From Heterocephalus glaber (lineage: Eukaryota > Chordata > Mammalia > Rodentia > Bathyergidae): a stretch of 64,000 nt of DNA. Positions 1-11,735 of this stretch are shown here, in pieces (position 1 is the first letter of the stretch; every line of letters begins with the position of its first letter). Under the pieces are notes generated by a model. It saw only the letters and a program-made list of their open reading frames with translations. It had not been told where the DNA came from and did no database searches. The stretch covers positions 44,245,576 to 44,309,575 of the forward strand of contig NW_004624732.1 in the NCBI RefSeq assembly GCF_000247695.1, in the 5' to 3' direction. Position numbers and translations under genes: made by a program.

Positions 1-239
1 TCTTTATCCAGTTTTAGGATTAGCACAATGTTGAGTTCCTAAAATGAGGGGAGAAGTGTTCCTTCTTTTTTCTGCTTTAATTGTTTGATATAATTTAGAA
101 AAAAATATGCTAAAGTTAATATGAATGTGCTGGCTAATATGTCAGTGCTATCAATCAATTAATAAATTCAAATATATGATAGGGTGCTTCATTTTCCAAG
201 CTAATGGATTACATGACAATTTCCATGTTTGCATCATAC

Positions 240-360
240 GTTTATTCATTCAGGAAATGCTAGTTAATCCCTACTATGTGCTAGGCACCTTTCTGAGAAC
301 AAGGATAGAACCATGATTAAGACAGACTTGGCCCTTGCAGGCTGCGGGGAAGACAGACTG
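240..360 (-). repeat. L2 LINE 3' end fragment (antisense)
   Basis: The stretch has the reverse-complement look of an L2 3' terminus: a ttcattca-like start, then a 'ctactatgtgctaggcac' segment, then 'aagacagacttggcccttgc'. This matches the general L2 3' end pattern from memory. It is old, diverged and short, and a MIR tail is the main alternative. Confidence 0.5.
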
Positions 361-1233
361 TGTGCTGAATGCTCTGGGGGATGTGGAAGGCAGGTCCATC
401 TCATCAAAGGAAAGCTGCAAACTAAAGTGAAGGGGAGAGTAGATCTTCTGAAGGCACAAAAGGTCAGGTCCCCAAAATGCATCAGCTCCCACTGAAATCA
501 GTTTAAGTCACCTATGACACGCTGGAACCCTTCTGGCCTGCACTGAAGGTATGTAGGGACCTCAGAGGAGGCTAGAAGAGAGAGGATAAAGAGCAGTGTC
601 AGAGTTACCAGAAGGAGGCCAATTAGAGTAGCAAAAAGGCTTTGGTGAACAACATTCTCAGAAAGTGACCTCAGCATCCAAAGGTTTTTCCCGGGGGATC
701 CTTTCTTGCCAATATGAAGCAGCATCTTTTACTTGCTGTGAGTCTGATCCTGCTTTGGGTATAACAGGACTGGCATTAGCTGCTGGGTCTCAGGAGCAGC
801 CTCCAGCCCCTGATAGGAGGAGATTTGCAGGAACTTGACAGATCACCACAGAAACAGCTTGGAAGTGGGGTTTAGACATGGCACTTGTGCTGCAGTGGGT
901 AGTACAGTAGATATGATGAGCAGACAGAAGGGCTGGAGGCTGTGGGGCTGCTCCTTTGGGGTGTGGTGGTAGCTACATTCTCCCATGGTGTATGGCTTGT
1001 GCAGCAGTCTCTCTCCCTCCAGGACCTCCTTTTTCTGCCACCATTATTTACATCCCAAGGGTATCTGTTTTGCCCCAATATTGAATAAGACTTCTGTTTG
1101 CAACAAGAACTATTAATAGCTTTTGAATTAAATTTTACTATTGGGGAGAAGATTATTTACAGTAACTGTCAGCTTGTTAGAATATAGGTAAGGCTTGAGT
1201 TTTGGCTAAAAAAATATGACGCTTGAAATTAAA
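361..1233. other. Unassigned non-coding stretch
   Basis: No recognised repeat or gene. Short open frames of 60-75 codons occur on both strands and overlap one another in several frames. They lack splice-site context or recognisable protein motifs, so they look like chance frames. Confidence 0.5.
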
Positions 1234-1246
1234 ATATACTTCAATA

Positions 1247-1349
1247 GGGCCGGGGATTTAGCTCAGTGGTTCCGGTGCCTGCCTCGCAAGCACAAGGTCC
1301 CAAGTTCAATCCCCGGTGCCAAAAGAAACCCCCCAAAAACCCCATGTAT
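1247..1349 (+). repeat. ID SINE (tRNA-derived), young copy with target duplication
   Basis: Begins gggccggggatttagctcag (pol III box A) and carries a box B region near gttcaatcccc, followed by an A/C-rich tail. It is flanked by a perfect 13-bp direct repeat, atatacttcaata, at 1234-1246 and 1350-1362, the signature of target-primed reverse transcription by L1 machinery. Nearly full length. It is a retroposon rather than a functional tRNA gene. Confidence 0.93.
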
Positions 1350-1404
1350 ATATACTTCAATATTTTGATTTACTTATAGAATCTGATGTTTGCACATTTT
1401 TTCA

Positions 1405-1615
1405 TTTCTTTTCTTTTTTCTTTTTTCTGCTGGGAATTGACCCCAGGGCCTATGGACCAAGCCATATCCCTAGACATTTTTAAAATTTTTAAATTTTGAG
1501 ACAGGATTTAGATAAGGTGCTAAATCGCTAAGCCTGGGCTTAAACTTTCGTTCCTCCTGCCTCAGCCTCCCAGAATACTGGGAATACAGGGATGCGCTAG
1601 CATACCTAACTGCAC
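1405..1615 (-). repeat. B1-ID composite SINE (B1-dID type), antisense
   Basis: Read on the minus strand, a B1 half (complement of cctcagcctcccagaatactggga) is followed by an ID half whose complement begins 'ctgggaattgaccccagg'. A pyrimidine-rich tract precedes it on the plus strand, equal to the A-tail on minus. The copy is diverged and therefore older. This B1+ID arrangement is known from squirrel-, dormouse- and guinea-pig-related rodents. Confidence 0.8.
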
Positions 1616-1949
1616 ATTTTTTTCTTAACCAAAATTTAAACTAACTAATAAACTGTAAAGAAATATTTAGTGAATATATGATTTTTCCCCTTACATATGT
1701 TTACTTGCTCTTTATTTGTAATAACTAAATAGCATATGTGTACATGTTCTTACCACATCATGGACTTGAGGTCTTAGAAATGGACCTAACAGATATAGCT
1801 TATTATGTTTTTGCTCAAATTTACTTTAAAAAATCATATTAAAACCAAAAATTTTATTTTTTGTGTGTTTATAAATTCACTCTTATAACTATGTTCTCAG
1901 GTATATTTAAAAAAAGAAATTGCCAGACAGTGCAAGCTTTAATAGGGGC

Positions 1950-2115
1950 ACTTCCCACTTGGGCAAGTGATTTTCCCCAAGTTTACTTAACTTCTGTGGA
2001 CCTTGGTTTCTGTATTTGAAAATTAAAGATAATAGCACCAACCTAATGGATCACAATTTGGGTAAAATTGTGGAGTTGAGTGCTTGTTAATTGTGAAGTG
2101 CTAATGCACATGTTG
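1950..2115 (+). repeat. MIR SINE fragment
   Basis: Shows the core order typical of MIR: 'cttgggcaagtgatttt', then 'cttaacttctgtgg', then 'aaaattaaagataatagcacc', ending near 'gtgctaatgcac'. Ancient and diverged. Confidence 0.6.
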
Positions 2116-2589
2116 ATGTTTGCATTCAGATGTCCACATCATAAAAATTAAAATGTGAATGTGTCCAAAAGCTCATTCAGTTCTTGGGGCGAGAAATGTG
2201 AAATGGTATTAACTGAAAAGGATCAGTGAAACTCTTGGCTTCTAACCAGGCTTTTCCAAAGTCTTTCCTGATGGCATCGTTTAAAAGATGACAAAAGATA
2301 ACAGAATGAAGAAAATGGGCCCTTTTCTCTAAACCTTAAAACAGTTTATCTTCCAAAGAAATTCAGCTATAAAAACTTGAGGGTCAACCCAGTGCTAAAG
2401 GTGGCCATGCGAAGGACTGTTTAGAATGTCCTGTTTATGAAAGCGAGGTGCCATGAACATGTACTTGTATCAGATGGAGGTGGACATGAGCAGAGCAAGC
2501 TTGTTCACAAAGTTCTTCTCTCCTCTTTGGCCACAAGTCATAAAAATCTGATGTCTGGACATGAAATTCTTCCCTGAACAAAAGCTAAA

Positions 2590-2591
<2 letters not shown>

Positions 2592-2624
<33 letters not shown>
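2592..2624 (+). repeat. (GT)n microsatellite
   Basis: About 16 uninterrupted GT dinucleotides. Likely length-polymorphic, and alternating purine-pyrimidine sequence can adopt Z-DNA. Confidence 0.97.
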
Positions 2625-2626
<2 letters not shown>

Positions 2627-3735
2627 AACATGGAAAGGATGGATGAAATTGAGACACTCTGAACTCTTTCCTCGACTCATGTTTAGGGCCAAATTTTAAT
2701 AATGCAGCTTTCCAGATGTGAGACGCTAATGCGAACATAAGGAATTCCTGGGTAGCATAGAGGATGGCAGGCCCAATGGCCTGTCTCTTTCAAGTTCATT
2801 GCAACACACCTCTCTGTGTTGTCAGCATATCTTGTATCCCCTTTTTCCTACATAAACATGTCCAGCTGCCTCTTAAACTCAGGTTTTGCTTTATGTTTCA
2901 CTCAATGGACCTATGTGGTAATTTACAGTATTTTCCATATGACCCTAAAGTACACCACATTATCCACTATTCTTAATTATCATTATACTGCACTCTTCTT
3001 CTTATCACTATTCTTAGTTATTTAGAAATACTTTAATAGTAAGATATTTGTAGCAATCATTGGTGATTTGGAAGAAATCAACCGAGTAAACAAATATATC
3101 TATTATGCATTTAGAAAATGACCACAGTTCTTTTGTTAAATTACATTCCAATTTTTCTTAAAGATAGGAAGAAGTTAGGAGTGATTAAAGTAGATAAACA
3201 TAACATTTTTCTTTCTTTTGTTATAATAGTATCATTAACAAGATCCATTGTTTTATTTGGGTTGGGCTACTGTGAGATTCTGGATGATATTTTTATCCCT
3301 TTAATCCTATCATTATTCCAGGCTACTATAAAGTTAAATTTTACAAAAAATTGAATTACTTCTTTGAATCAACATAGAAATGATTTTACATTAAAATTTT
3401 TTTTCATTACCTTACAAATGAACAAGGATCAATGGATTTGGGGTAAGATCTTAAATTGATCCTGGCATCTTCTGATTATAAGATACATCTGAAAACCTCT
3501 TTTAAAATTTGATAGGACCTAAAGAAACATAAGTAGTTAATGCTTAATTTATCTAAATATTTTGTATTTTATTTTGAATGATATTATTTTAAAATTATTT
3601 CAATATAGTGTTGGTTTAATGTGTGTTTTGAGATTAGAGAACTATTTTAGTTGTTTATTGACAAACACAGAGGCTGAGGAACTTGCCCTCCGATTGCCCT
3701 GACCCTTGCTGATTTTAACCCTAGAGTTCCTGTGT
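2625..3735. other. Unassigned AT-rich stretch
   Basis: No recognised repeat. The longest frame, about 78 codons at 3118-3354 (+), is rich in Ile, Leu and Phe as expected for a chance frame in AT-rich DNA. It has no clear domain and no convincing splice context. Confidence 0.5.
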
Positions 3736-3737
3736 CG

Positions 3738-3830
3738 GTGTAGGGGTAGGTTAGTGATAGAGCAGTTGTCTAGTATGCGTGAGACTCTAGGTTTGATCCC
3801 TAGCATCGCTATGCAAAAAAGAAAAACAAG
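3738..3830 (+). repeat. ID SINE, older diverged copy
   Basis: The order 'ggggtaggttagtgatagag', then 'gttgtctagtatgcgtgag', then 'aggtttgatccctagca' and an A-rich tail matches the ID backbone. Box A is degraded and box B is recognisable. It differs from the young gggccgggg subfamily, so it is an earlier insertion. Confidence 0.7.
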
Positions 3831-5224
3831 TTCCATGTCCAGTGAAACTCCTCAGCTCCTACAAACAGGTATTCTGCAAACACATATGAAAAAAATACAA
3901 ATAATTTGCCTGTGACATATAATGACTTTTGGGCTGTATACTCTTCAGATTCTGAAAACCAAAACCCCCCAAAACAAATAAACATAAACAAAACCCCCAC
4001 TACATCAGCATCAGCATTAAAGATTTTACATTCCTGTGGTAGCACCCCAAGTTCTATGACTATGGTGACTATGGTGAAAGATGACTCATGGTTTTTGTTT
4101 GTTTTTTCCTAAGTTCAGAAACATGATAGTTGACTAAAGGGAAAAAATAAAGTCCTGGAAATATTTGAAAATCAAATCTACTTTTTTCAAGACTTTTATC
4201 CCTCAAGTTATATGATTTCCAGACATGCTTTAGGATGAACCCTAAATCTAGCACCTTAAATATTCTCCTTAAAATCTGAAGCCTGAACCATTCATTTTTT
4301 CGGAATGTGTCAGGAAAATAGTGATATACATTGAATTCTTTTAACCTGTGTGTCACCAGATTAAGAGGATTCCATAGGTATTTTGCTAATTTTAAATTTG
4401 TGGACTGTGACTTCTGAACTCTCTCAGGGAGGAGGTATCCATAAAGAGCATGCTTGAGTCCACTGCTTAATGATTTTTAGCTTCAACAAAGCCATTTGTG
4501 AGATTCCTCTTCCTAACAACTGCTCTGCCAAGCATTGTATAAAATAGCATTCTTTATGGTTAGATGATCCCATGGAGGATGACCAAAAGGTTTTAAATAC
4601 AGGGGAATATAACTACCCACTCATTTAGAATTTCTTTATTTTTCATATGCATGCTGCTTCTCTGTCATAGTGCCTTGTTCTGTGTGCGTGTGCATGAATG
4701 TGTGTAAGCACGTACTATTTAGCTACAGAACATGTCACAGATTTCTTTCCTGGTCACCAGGCTGCATGACTGATCCATTTCATATGATGTGTTTAGTATG
4801 GTTCATTGCCCACTGGTCTTATTATTTAACAATTTGCATTAAATTGAATTTTCTATTTACAGGTGTAAATGGAAATTTTGGCTTCCGGGAATTTATTATT
4901 TACGGGCTAGAATGTTCTTGGTTGAATTAGCTCTGCCGATATTGGATTGCATATACCTGAATAAGGTTTAAGATATTTAATTAGAATATCATTGTAATAG
5001 GAACTTGTTATTTTTATGGCTGAGCTTGAGCTACTGAGGCCAGATCAGTATTATTAGTCTAGGAGACATTTACCATAATTTTCTTGAGGTTTTAAAAAAC
5101 AACACATGTATGTCTTGATAGATCAGAGGAAGTTAAATTAGTGGTAATGTGTATAAATTACTCAAAAGTTCAAAAAGCTTGAAACCTTTATCATGTTGTT
5201 GATAACTGGAAATTTCTCATTTTA
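3831..5224. other. Unassigned non-coding stretch
   Basis: No recognised element over about 1.4 kb. Frames of 68-95 codons on both strands look like chance. The absence of SINEs here is mildly notable. Confidence 0.45.
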
Positions 5225-5460
5225 AACTCTCTTGGCTTCCCATAGTCTTGAAGAGCTAGTGCTTATGGACTGCAAACTGCGCACCAGGCGCTGTATTATA
5301 TGCTGTGCCGATATTGCTTCATTAAATCCTCAAAATTATCTTGTGAGGTGGTATGTTTATTCCTATTTTACAGAGAAAAGGTGTGTAAGAAAGATTGCAT
5401 TGGTTGCCTGTGCCACCTCCCTGGAGTAACAGAGACTCTAAACCTGCTGTGCAGGCTGCC
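5225..5460 (-). repeat. MIR SINE (antisense)
   Basis: The plus strand shows the reverse MIR order: 'gcaccaggcgctgtatta', then 'cttcattaaatcctcaaaat', then 'ttgtgaggtgg' and 'tcctattttacagagaaa'. Diverged but nearly full length. Confidence 0.75.
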
Positions 5461-5749
5461 CCTGTATTCTGGGGCAACTACTTCAGAGTTTGTAGTGGTT
5501 TATATCTAGCCTGTTCTGCTATTTTCCTCATGTTCCAGCTCTCTCTCTGTGTCTCAATATTTTGGAAGACACAGAAGCCATTCACTGCCTCCTGGGATTT
5601 GGGGATGATTTTTCACCTCTCCTTCCTCTGCCTGACACACTTGATTTTGTTTTTTTTAGCTCTCGCACTTGAGTAGTCACCAGTGGCCAACATCCACTCT
5701 GGATCTTGCTGAAATCAGCCATTGATGTTTTTCATCTCTAATTTCTCTT

Positions 5750-6380
5750 GTTTTAAAAACAACCTTATTGAAATATACTTCAGGTACCATGTAATTCACC
5801 AGATAAGGCTCATAATTAGTGGTTTGAATATAGTCACAGAAGTGTTATAACCATTGACACATTTTAGAATATTTCATCACTACAAGAAGTAAGCCGGTAT
5901 ACCATCCCCATCCCCCAGTTTATTCCTACCTCAGCCCTAGTTAACTACTAATCTAACCACTGTCTCTGTAGTTTTGCTTACACTGGACATTTTATATAAA
6001 TGGAATTACATGGTACATGGTCTTTTGTGACTGGGTTCTTTCACTTAACACATAATGTTTTCAAAGTTTACCCATGTTTTAACATACATGAGTACTTCAT
6101 CCCTTTTCCTAGCTGAATAGGACTCCAGAATGTGAATATACCCTATCTTGTTGATGGACACACTTGGGTTGTTTATACCTTTTGACAATTGTACATAATG
6201 CTGCTTTTTGTGTAAGTTTTTTGTTGAATATTTGCTATCCCAGCTACACCATTTTATATTTAATCAGTAATGTGTAATAGCTCCAGTTTCTCCACATTCT
6301 TGCCAACATTTATTATTTGCTTTTGTTGTTCTTGTTTTAGTTATAGCCATTCTATTGGGTATTAAGTGGCTAATTAACAT
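5750..6380 (-). repeat. Old L1 (L1M-type) 3' UTR and ORF2 end, antisense
   Basis: The plus strand carries the reverse complement of a mammalian-wide L1M 3' end: 'cttattgaaatatactt', then 'accatgtaattcacc', 'tggtcttttgtgactggg', 'tgttgatggacacacttggg' and 'taatgctgctttttg'. The order is continuous over about 600 bp. No coding capacity remains. The insertion is old, predating rodent radiations. Confidence 0.85.
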
Positions 6381-6679
6381 TTAATATCTTTTAAATACTC
6401 TAAAAGAAAGCTTTACTCTTTTCTCTCATGTGCTTCCAGACACTAATTACCCCCTTTAAAAATATGTGTTTTTGTATACTTTAATCTCCTTATATCCCTC
6501 TTTTTCTCTTCCTTTCATTCATTTTTTGAAATAAGGATGGACAGCCTTATTTATTTTGTATTTCCAGAGCAAAAGTGCTCAGTTCTCAGTACATGCTTGG
6601 GAGTGAGGGAATGGGGAGTGAAGGAGAGCTGTGAGGAGAAGGAATACTGGAGGTAACATTGCTCTATTATCAATTGCAT

Positions 6680-6850
6680 TGTGCCTGGGACTCTGTAGCA
6701 CTGACATATACGATCCCATTTAATTTTCATAATAATGGTAAGAATTAAGTGTTACAATATTTATTTCATAGAAGGAGACATTGAAACCATTTTGTTGCTC
6801 AACCATTGAGCATAGACTTTAGCTTCGAATCAAACTCTGAATCAAAACGT
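6680..6850 (-). repeat. MIR fragment (antisense)
   Basis: The order 'attgtgcctgggactctg', 'gatcccatttaattttca', 'aagaattaagtgtt', 'tttatttcatagaaggaga' follows the reverse MIR core. Diverged and partial. Confidence 0.55.
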
Positions 6851-7013
6851 GAGTTTATTTTTAAAAAATCCACAATAGAAAAAAAATTAAAAGATGACCA
6901 TTAATATGCTTATTACTGCTGTTACTATTATTCTCACTTAATTGGGTATTTTCTGCATCTGCATAACACTAAAACAGCTGCTTTTGGGGCACTATTTAAA
7001 ATTTAGCAGATTA

Positions 7014-7100
7014 GGGCAGGGGATTTAGCTCAGCGGCACTGTGCTTGCCTTGAAAGCACAAGGTCCAGAATTCAATCCCTGGTACTGCAAAAAGAAAAAA
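7014..7100 (+). repeat. ID SINE
   Basis: The 'gcaggggatttagctcagcg' head is followed by 'gcttgccttgaaagcacaag' and a box B region 'attcaatccctggtactg', ending in an A-rich tail. A tttagcag word is repeated on both sides, at about 7002 and 7106, consistent with a slightly decayed target duplication. Confidence 0.9.
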
Positions 7101-7580
7101 ATTTTTAGCAGGGTAGACATTTTTAGTCTGATATTCAGATAATGAAAAAGTCAATGAGAAGTAATTTGCTCTAAAAAACGTCATCAGTAAGGAATGAGTC
7201 CCAATCCAGGCCTGTTGAATTGCAAGGTGTATATGCTTCTATCAGGACAGGGAAAATGCACTAGAGATCTGAAAATATACCTGATTACCCAAGGTTGTGG
7301 GCAGTCTGCTAGGAGACTAGATAATCAGCTTGCCTGACCAATTTTTCCAAGCACTTTTACTGTCTCAACTGCATGAGTCATGATTTTGGTGGTATAGATA
7401 TTTGGATAAATATGTGCATATTTTTGTTGAAAAAGACACTCTGTGGTCCCCTAAAATATTCTCTTTGTTGGATTTTTGTGTTTTTAAGCATCTTGCCTGT
7501 AACATGTATAAAGTATACTCAGTTAGATTAAAACATTTTTGTACAGTAGTAAATTGGCTACTCCTGCTTTTAACAATAGG

Positions 7581-7610
7581 ATCATTCATTCATTCATTCA
7601 TTCATTCAAT
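7581..7610 (+). repeat. (CATT)n tetranucleotide repeat
   Basis: Six to seven copies of catt, nearly perfect. Confidence 0.93.
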
Positions 7611-9130
7611 ACCTAAGCCTTTTAGACATTTTTCTCCTACTATATAAATTCTACTTGGCATTATGTAAAATCCTGGTAAGAATCCATGGTAAAGGTAAAT
7701 GGAAAATATAATAGTATAGAAGATATTTTTATACATTTCAATTTTATACTTTGATTTATATTCTCTGATTTTAGAGTGTCTTTCCAGAATTTATAGTAGG
7801 TCATTAAATACTGGAAAACCTCTGTATGGCCATGGTTTACAGCAAGTTATTAGTGAAAAAGCAGATGACTTTAAGCTTCATGTAATTATTAATGTATTTT
7901 CTTTTTCTCAATGTCTGGTTTTGATGCCTTGTCACTCTCCTTGTGTCATGATCCTCATGTTTTTTTCTTTCTTTCTTTTCTTTTTTAAATAGAGGCTTAT
8001 GTTACCATTTGGCATATGTCTCTCTTGGCAAGTGACCTCTTGAAAATTAAAAAAAGTAATACCTCCCTTACATGCATCCATTCAGATTGGCTGCTTCTAA
8101 CTGCACAGTGCTTCAGAATGTGTCACCTTATTAAATTCTGCAAATTGTTTAGAACATTGTCTCTATAAATGTTTTGGAAGGGCTTTACTATCAGGTCAGC
8201 TTCCTAAGGGCTAGAAATATGTCAAATCTGGCAGTCTTACCTTTATTTAAGAGCCAAAATACAAATAAGTAGATTACAAAGCAATCAATCAATACAGTGC
8301 TGCAGCATGTTATGGTTGGCATTGACCTCAAGAGTTCGGCACCCTCATTTTACGGATGAGTAAACTCATTTGTAAACTCCACAGGAGATGAGGTTTTATC
8401 CTAATTCAGGATAAAGCTAATCAGGTAAAGTTGCATGTGCTTCTGCGCCTCAGTTTCCTCATCTGAAACAAGAGATTTCTTTTTACTGAGTTATGTCAGA
8501 GACATTTTCCAAATGTCAAGTTTCTGTGGTATCATGACAAATCTGATACAGTTTCAGTCCTTAATAAACTTCTTGTTTTAATGTTTTATGTATCTCCATA
8601 TATATATAATATATATATATTAAAGTTGGGAAAACTATCAATTTATAATTATTGGAAATCATACTTTTTGGTTGCTATTGAAAGAATAAAAAAAGGGAAT
8701 TTTTTGCCCAGTCAGAACATTTCTTCACTTTTTACCCTGTCTGGTTTGTTGTTGTGGGGTTGCTTGGGGATATTAGGTTACTGACCTTTGTTTTCTTTTC
8801 TACAAGAAGCTTTCACTGAAGTATTTTTTGAGGGAGTCTTAGAAGAAACAATGACTCTCACATGCAAGTAATTAAATAGATGTTAGACAAGAAAAAAGTG
8901 GCACAAATTTGAATTGATTGATTTTCTGTCTTTCCGAAAACTTGTGGATCTTAGCCTGAAAGCTGTAGGGAAGAGTGCACAGGTTTCCTAAGAATATTTC
9001 TTTTCTTACATTAAAGTTGCACTGAGTACTCTTGCTAGGCCTGAGCAGGCAAATTTGGAAAGCTTGGAGAACAATCTAACACGAAACACACTTTTCTACT
9101 CAACTGTAAACATCTATTTCATTCAGATAT
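7611..9130. other. Mostly unassigned AT-rich stretch
   Basis: No clear gene. A weak antisense MIR-like core, including 'cctcattttacggatgagta', lies near 8330-8440, and a short (TA)n run at about 8600-8620. The remainder is unclassified. Confidence 0.45.
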
Positions 9131-9144
9131 TACCTGCTATTCTT

Positions 9145-9197
9145 TTTTTTTTTTTGGTACTGGGGATCAAGCTTGGGACTTTGTACTTGCGAGGCAC
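9145..9197 (-). repeat. 5'-truncated ID SINE with intact target duplication
   Basis: Only the 3' half of an ID is present: poly-T, then ggtactggggatcaagcttg, then 'cttgcgaggca'. It is flanked by a perfect 14-bp duplication, tacctgctattctt, at 9131-9144 and 9198-9211. The 5' end with box A is missing, so truncation happened at insertion, as expected when reverse transcription stops early. Confidence 0.9.
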
Positions 9198-9211
9198 TAC
9201 CTGCTATTCTT

Positions 9212-10096
9212 ATGGGAAGTCCTTGGAACAGAGAGATCTTCAGTGTGGCAAAAATATGTAATACGTTTGTGATTGAGAGAATACAGATGAGGGTGATTTA
9301 GCAAAGTAGCTCTCACACGTGCTGGCCAGGGCTTGCAGAATTCGAAAGGAGGTTGTCAGCCTTCCCATTTTCACTGTCTTTATGGATGTAGTGTTTATAC
9401 ATCTTAGATTTTCTAGGGCAACACCGAACTGTAAATATTCTGTCCTGTTGTTCCCATAAGTACCATCATACTTGTCAAGCTATGTGTCATGAGTTTTGGC
9501 TTGGAAAATATAGATGCTGTATGTACATCAGAGCCTGTTTTTCCTGCTTGATGCCCTGTGCTATTCCTCTCCTAGGCTCTAACCCTAGCCTGCTTCCCAT
9601 TGTCATCAAAGGCCTGTTTCTGTTACAGCCCCGTTGGTTGTGCTCGTCTAGGCCTGGTGTCCGGGGGTGATGTGAATTGTAAACTAATCTGTGCTAATGG
9701 GCAAGCAGGAGAAAACCAGGGTCAGGAGAGTGTGCTCATCTAGAGGTTCTGTTTCCTCCCGCTGGCCTAAGCGTTGTTCTGGAAGTGATACCGTGGCTTC
9801 ATTGGTCTGTGAGATGAAAAGTTGTTCTGTGGTGGGCAGGAGGAGGCAGGGCCCCCACACTTCACCACAAAGATGGCTTCCTATACTGTCTTCTGCCGGG
9901 CTGGCTCTGCATGCCCGCCTCAGACGTGACTGGATCCCGGGAACAGGAGGAAAGAAATGAAAGGCTAGTGCGGCAGCTTTCTTCACTGTCCACAGCGATT
10001 CCCTCTGATGTGTGCAGACTGTTCTAATGCTCTCCTGGCAGAATCGGAAAGGAAAATGGCTTTTAGACAGTATCTGCTGAGAAAGCAAGGCGAATC
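9212..10096. other. Unassigned, locally GC-richer stretch
   Basis: The 9650-10080 part is GC-richer than its surroundings and holds overlapping open frames on both strands, the longest about 134 codons on minus (9684-10088). No domain or splice structure is recognisable. It could be regulatory or chance; no gene is claimed. Confidence 0.4.
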
Positions 10097-10136
10097 TCCC
10101 TCCCTCCCTCCCTCTCTCCCTCCCTCCCTCCCTCCC
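10097..10136 (+). repeat. (CCCT)n simple repeat running into a gap
   Basis: A ctcc/ccct tetranucleotide repeat, with one interruption, ends directly at the first N of the following gap. The repeat therefore probably caused the assembly break. Confidence 0.95.
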
Positions 10137-10534
10137 NNNNNNNNNNNNNNNNNNNNNNNNNNNNNNNNNNNNNNNNNNNNNNNNNNNNNNNNNNNNNNNN
10201 NNNNNNNNNNNNNNNNNNNNNNNNNNNNNNNNNNNNNNNNNNNNNNNNNNNNNNNNNNNNNNNNNNNNNNNNNNNNNNNNNNNNNNNNNNNNNNNNNNNN
10301 NNNNNNNNNNNNNNNNNNNNNNNNNNNNNNNNNNNNNNNNNNNNNNNNNNNNNNNNNNNNNNNNNNNNNNNNNNNNNNNNNNNNNNNNNNNNNNNNNNNN
10401 NNNNNNNNNNNNNNNNNNNNNNNNNNNNNNNNNNNNNNNNNNNNNNNNNNNNNNNNNNNNNNNNNNNNNNNNNNNNNNNNNNNNNNNNNNNNNNNNNNNN
10501 NNNNNNNNNNNNNNNNNNNNNNNNNNNNNNNNNN
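10137..10534. other. Assembly gap (398 N)
   Basis: Unsequenced bases. The odd length of 398 suggests an estimated gap size rather than a fixed placeholder. Any reading frame spanning it is meaningless. Confidence 0.99.
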
Positions 10535-10730
10535 CTTGAGATTGAACCTGGGGCCTTGATACTGAGTTACACTCCAGCCTCTTCTCCTTCTCTGCTGCTT
10601 TTTATTTTGAGTGACAGTCTTGATAAATCACAAAGCTGCCCAGGCTAGGTTTGAATTTGTGACCTTCCTGCTTCAGCCTCCCAGCGTGCTGGAATTACAC
10701 TATATACCAACATGCCCCACTAAAAATTTA
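10535..10730 (-). repeat. B1-ID composite SINE (antisense), 3' side lost in gap
   Basis: Starts at the gap edge with the ID part ('gagattgaacctggggcctt') and continues into an antisense B1 ('aagctgcccaggctaggttt', 'tgcttcagcctcccagcgtg', 'ctggaattacac'). The ID end and A-tail probably lie inside the gap. Confidence 0.8.
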
Positions 10731-11495
10731 TTCTTCATTGTTAAATCCCTGAGCCATGACCCAACTTTTAAAAGGAGGCCAAGTTTAACATTCAAAGAAA
10801 AATATTTAGGATTGTTTGAAATATTTTGTAGATTTCAAATTCGTTGTGTGTTATTTTCCTTTTAGCCTAACATTGTCATTCCTACTTATTTAATGTGATT
10901 TTATTACATAAACATATAAAGATTTCCATTAAATGTACAAACAGCTTGCTTTTAAAATCGCTACTTAACCATTTTATCTGTATCACATTTTTTTTTTGTC
11001 TTGGTTGGTACTTAACTGTGATAAATTTCAATGAAATCTTCTCTAACTCTTTAAAAAATAACCCCTCGTTCCTCTGTGTTAAGCAGTTTACCTTTTAGAG
11101 ATTTAATCAGCAGTCATTGTGGCTGTTTGTATCATCTTTAAAAAGCAACATTAGTACCTTGACTTTTCAGTCCGAAGAGCATTTGCTGAACCAGATGCTT
11201 TCAATACCATCTGTTATTTTTAATCATATGTAGTTAGGACTCAAGAACCATCTCTTGAAATAGTTGACTATGTAGGAAATTAGAAGAGTAGCAGGTGATG
11301 TCTTTAGAAACAGGATGTAAATTCAGTATTATTAGCATAATCAATATTTGAGAAATTAATTTGTCTTATAACTAAACCCAGGCTTTCCTTACTGTCTGTT
11401 AATGCATTGCTTTTCCTGATCTTTTATGTCTACTTTTGGAGAATTTGATTTTAACATTATACAGTCACCTTCTCACTTCTGCTCATTGTAATCTC
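10731..11495. other. Unassigned AT-rich stretch
   Basis: No recognised repeat or gene. The short frames are low-complexity and Phe/Leu-rich. Confidence 0.5.
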
Positions 11496-11499
11496 CCAT

Positions 11500-11735
11500 G
11501 GTGATAACTGTATTTAATTGAGGGCTTAGTATGTACCAGGCATATTTTGTATCTTAGAGGCAAACCTGAGAAATTGGTATTAACATCCCCATTTTTGCAC
11601 AGAGAAAAATAGGTCTCAAGAATCATTATTTTTTCAATCTCACCACTGGTAAGAATGAAGCTTAAATTCAAACCAAGTCTGTCTGACTTAGAAACCCCCA
11701 CTTCTAACCACTGTGCTATAGTACTTCCTGCTAAC
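11500..11735 (-). repeat. MIR SINE (antisense)
   Basis: The reverse MIR order is clear: 'gagggcttagtatgtaccag', 'ttggtattaacatccccatt', 'ttgcacagagaaaaatagg', 'ccactggtaagaatgaa', 'ctaaccactgtgctata'. Confidence 0.8.

Noticed and set aside
1247..1320. tRNA-like sequence with box A and box B
   Set aside because: Target duplications and an A-rich tail show it is an ID retroposon. The same applies to the other ID copies.
9684..10088. 134-codon minus-strand frame
   Set aside because: No domain or splice context, and an equally open plus frame overlaps it. Likely chance in a GC-richer patch.
10008..10559. 183-codon frame across the N gap
   Set aside because: Most of its length is N and the rest is (CCCT)n and SINE sequence.
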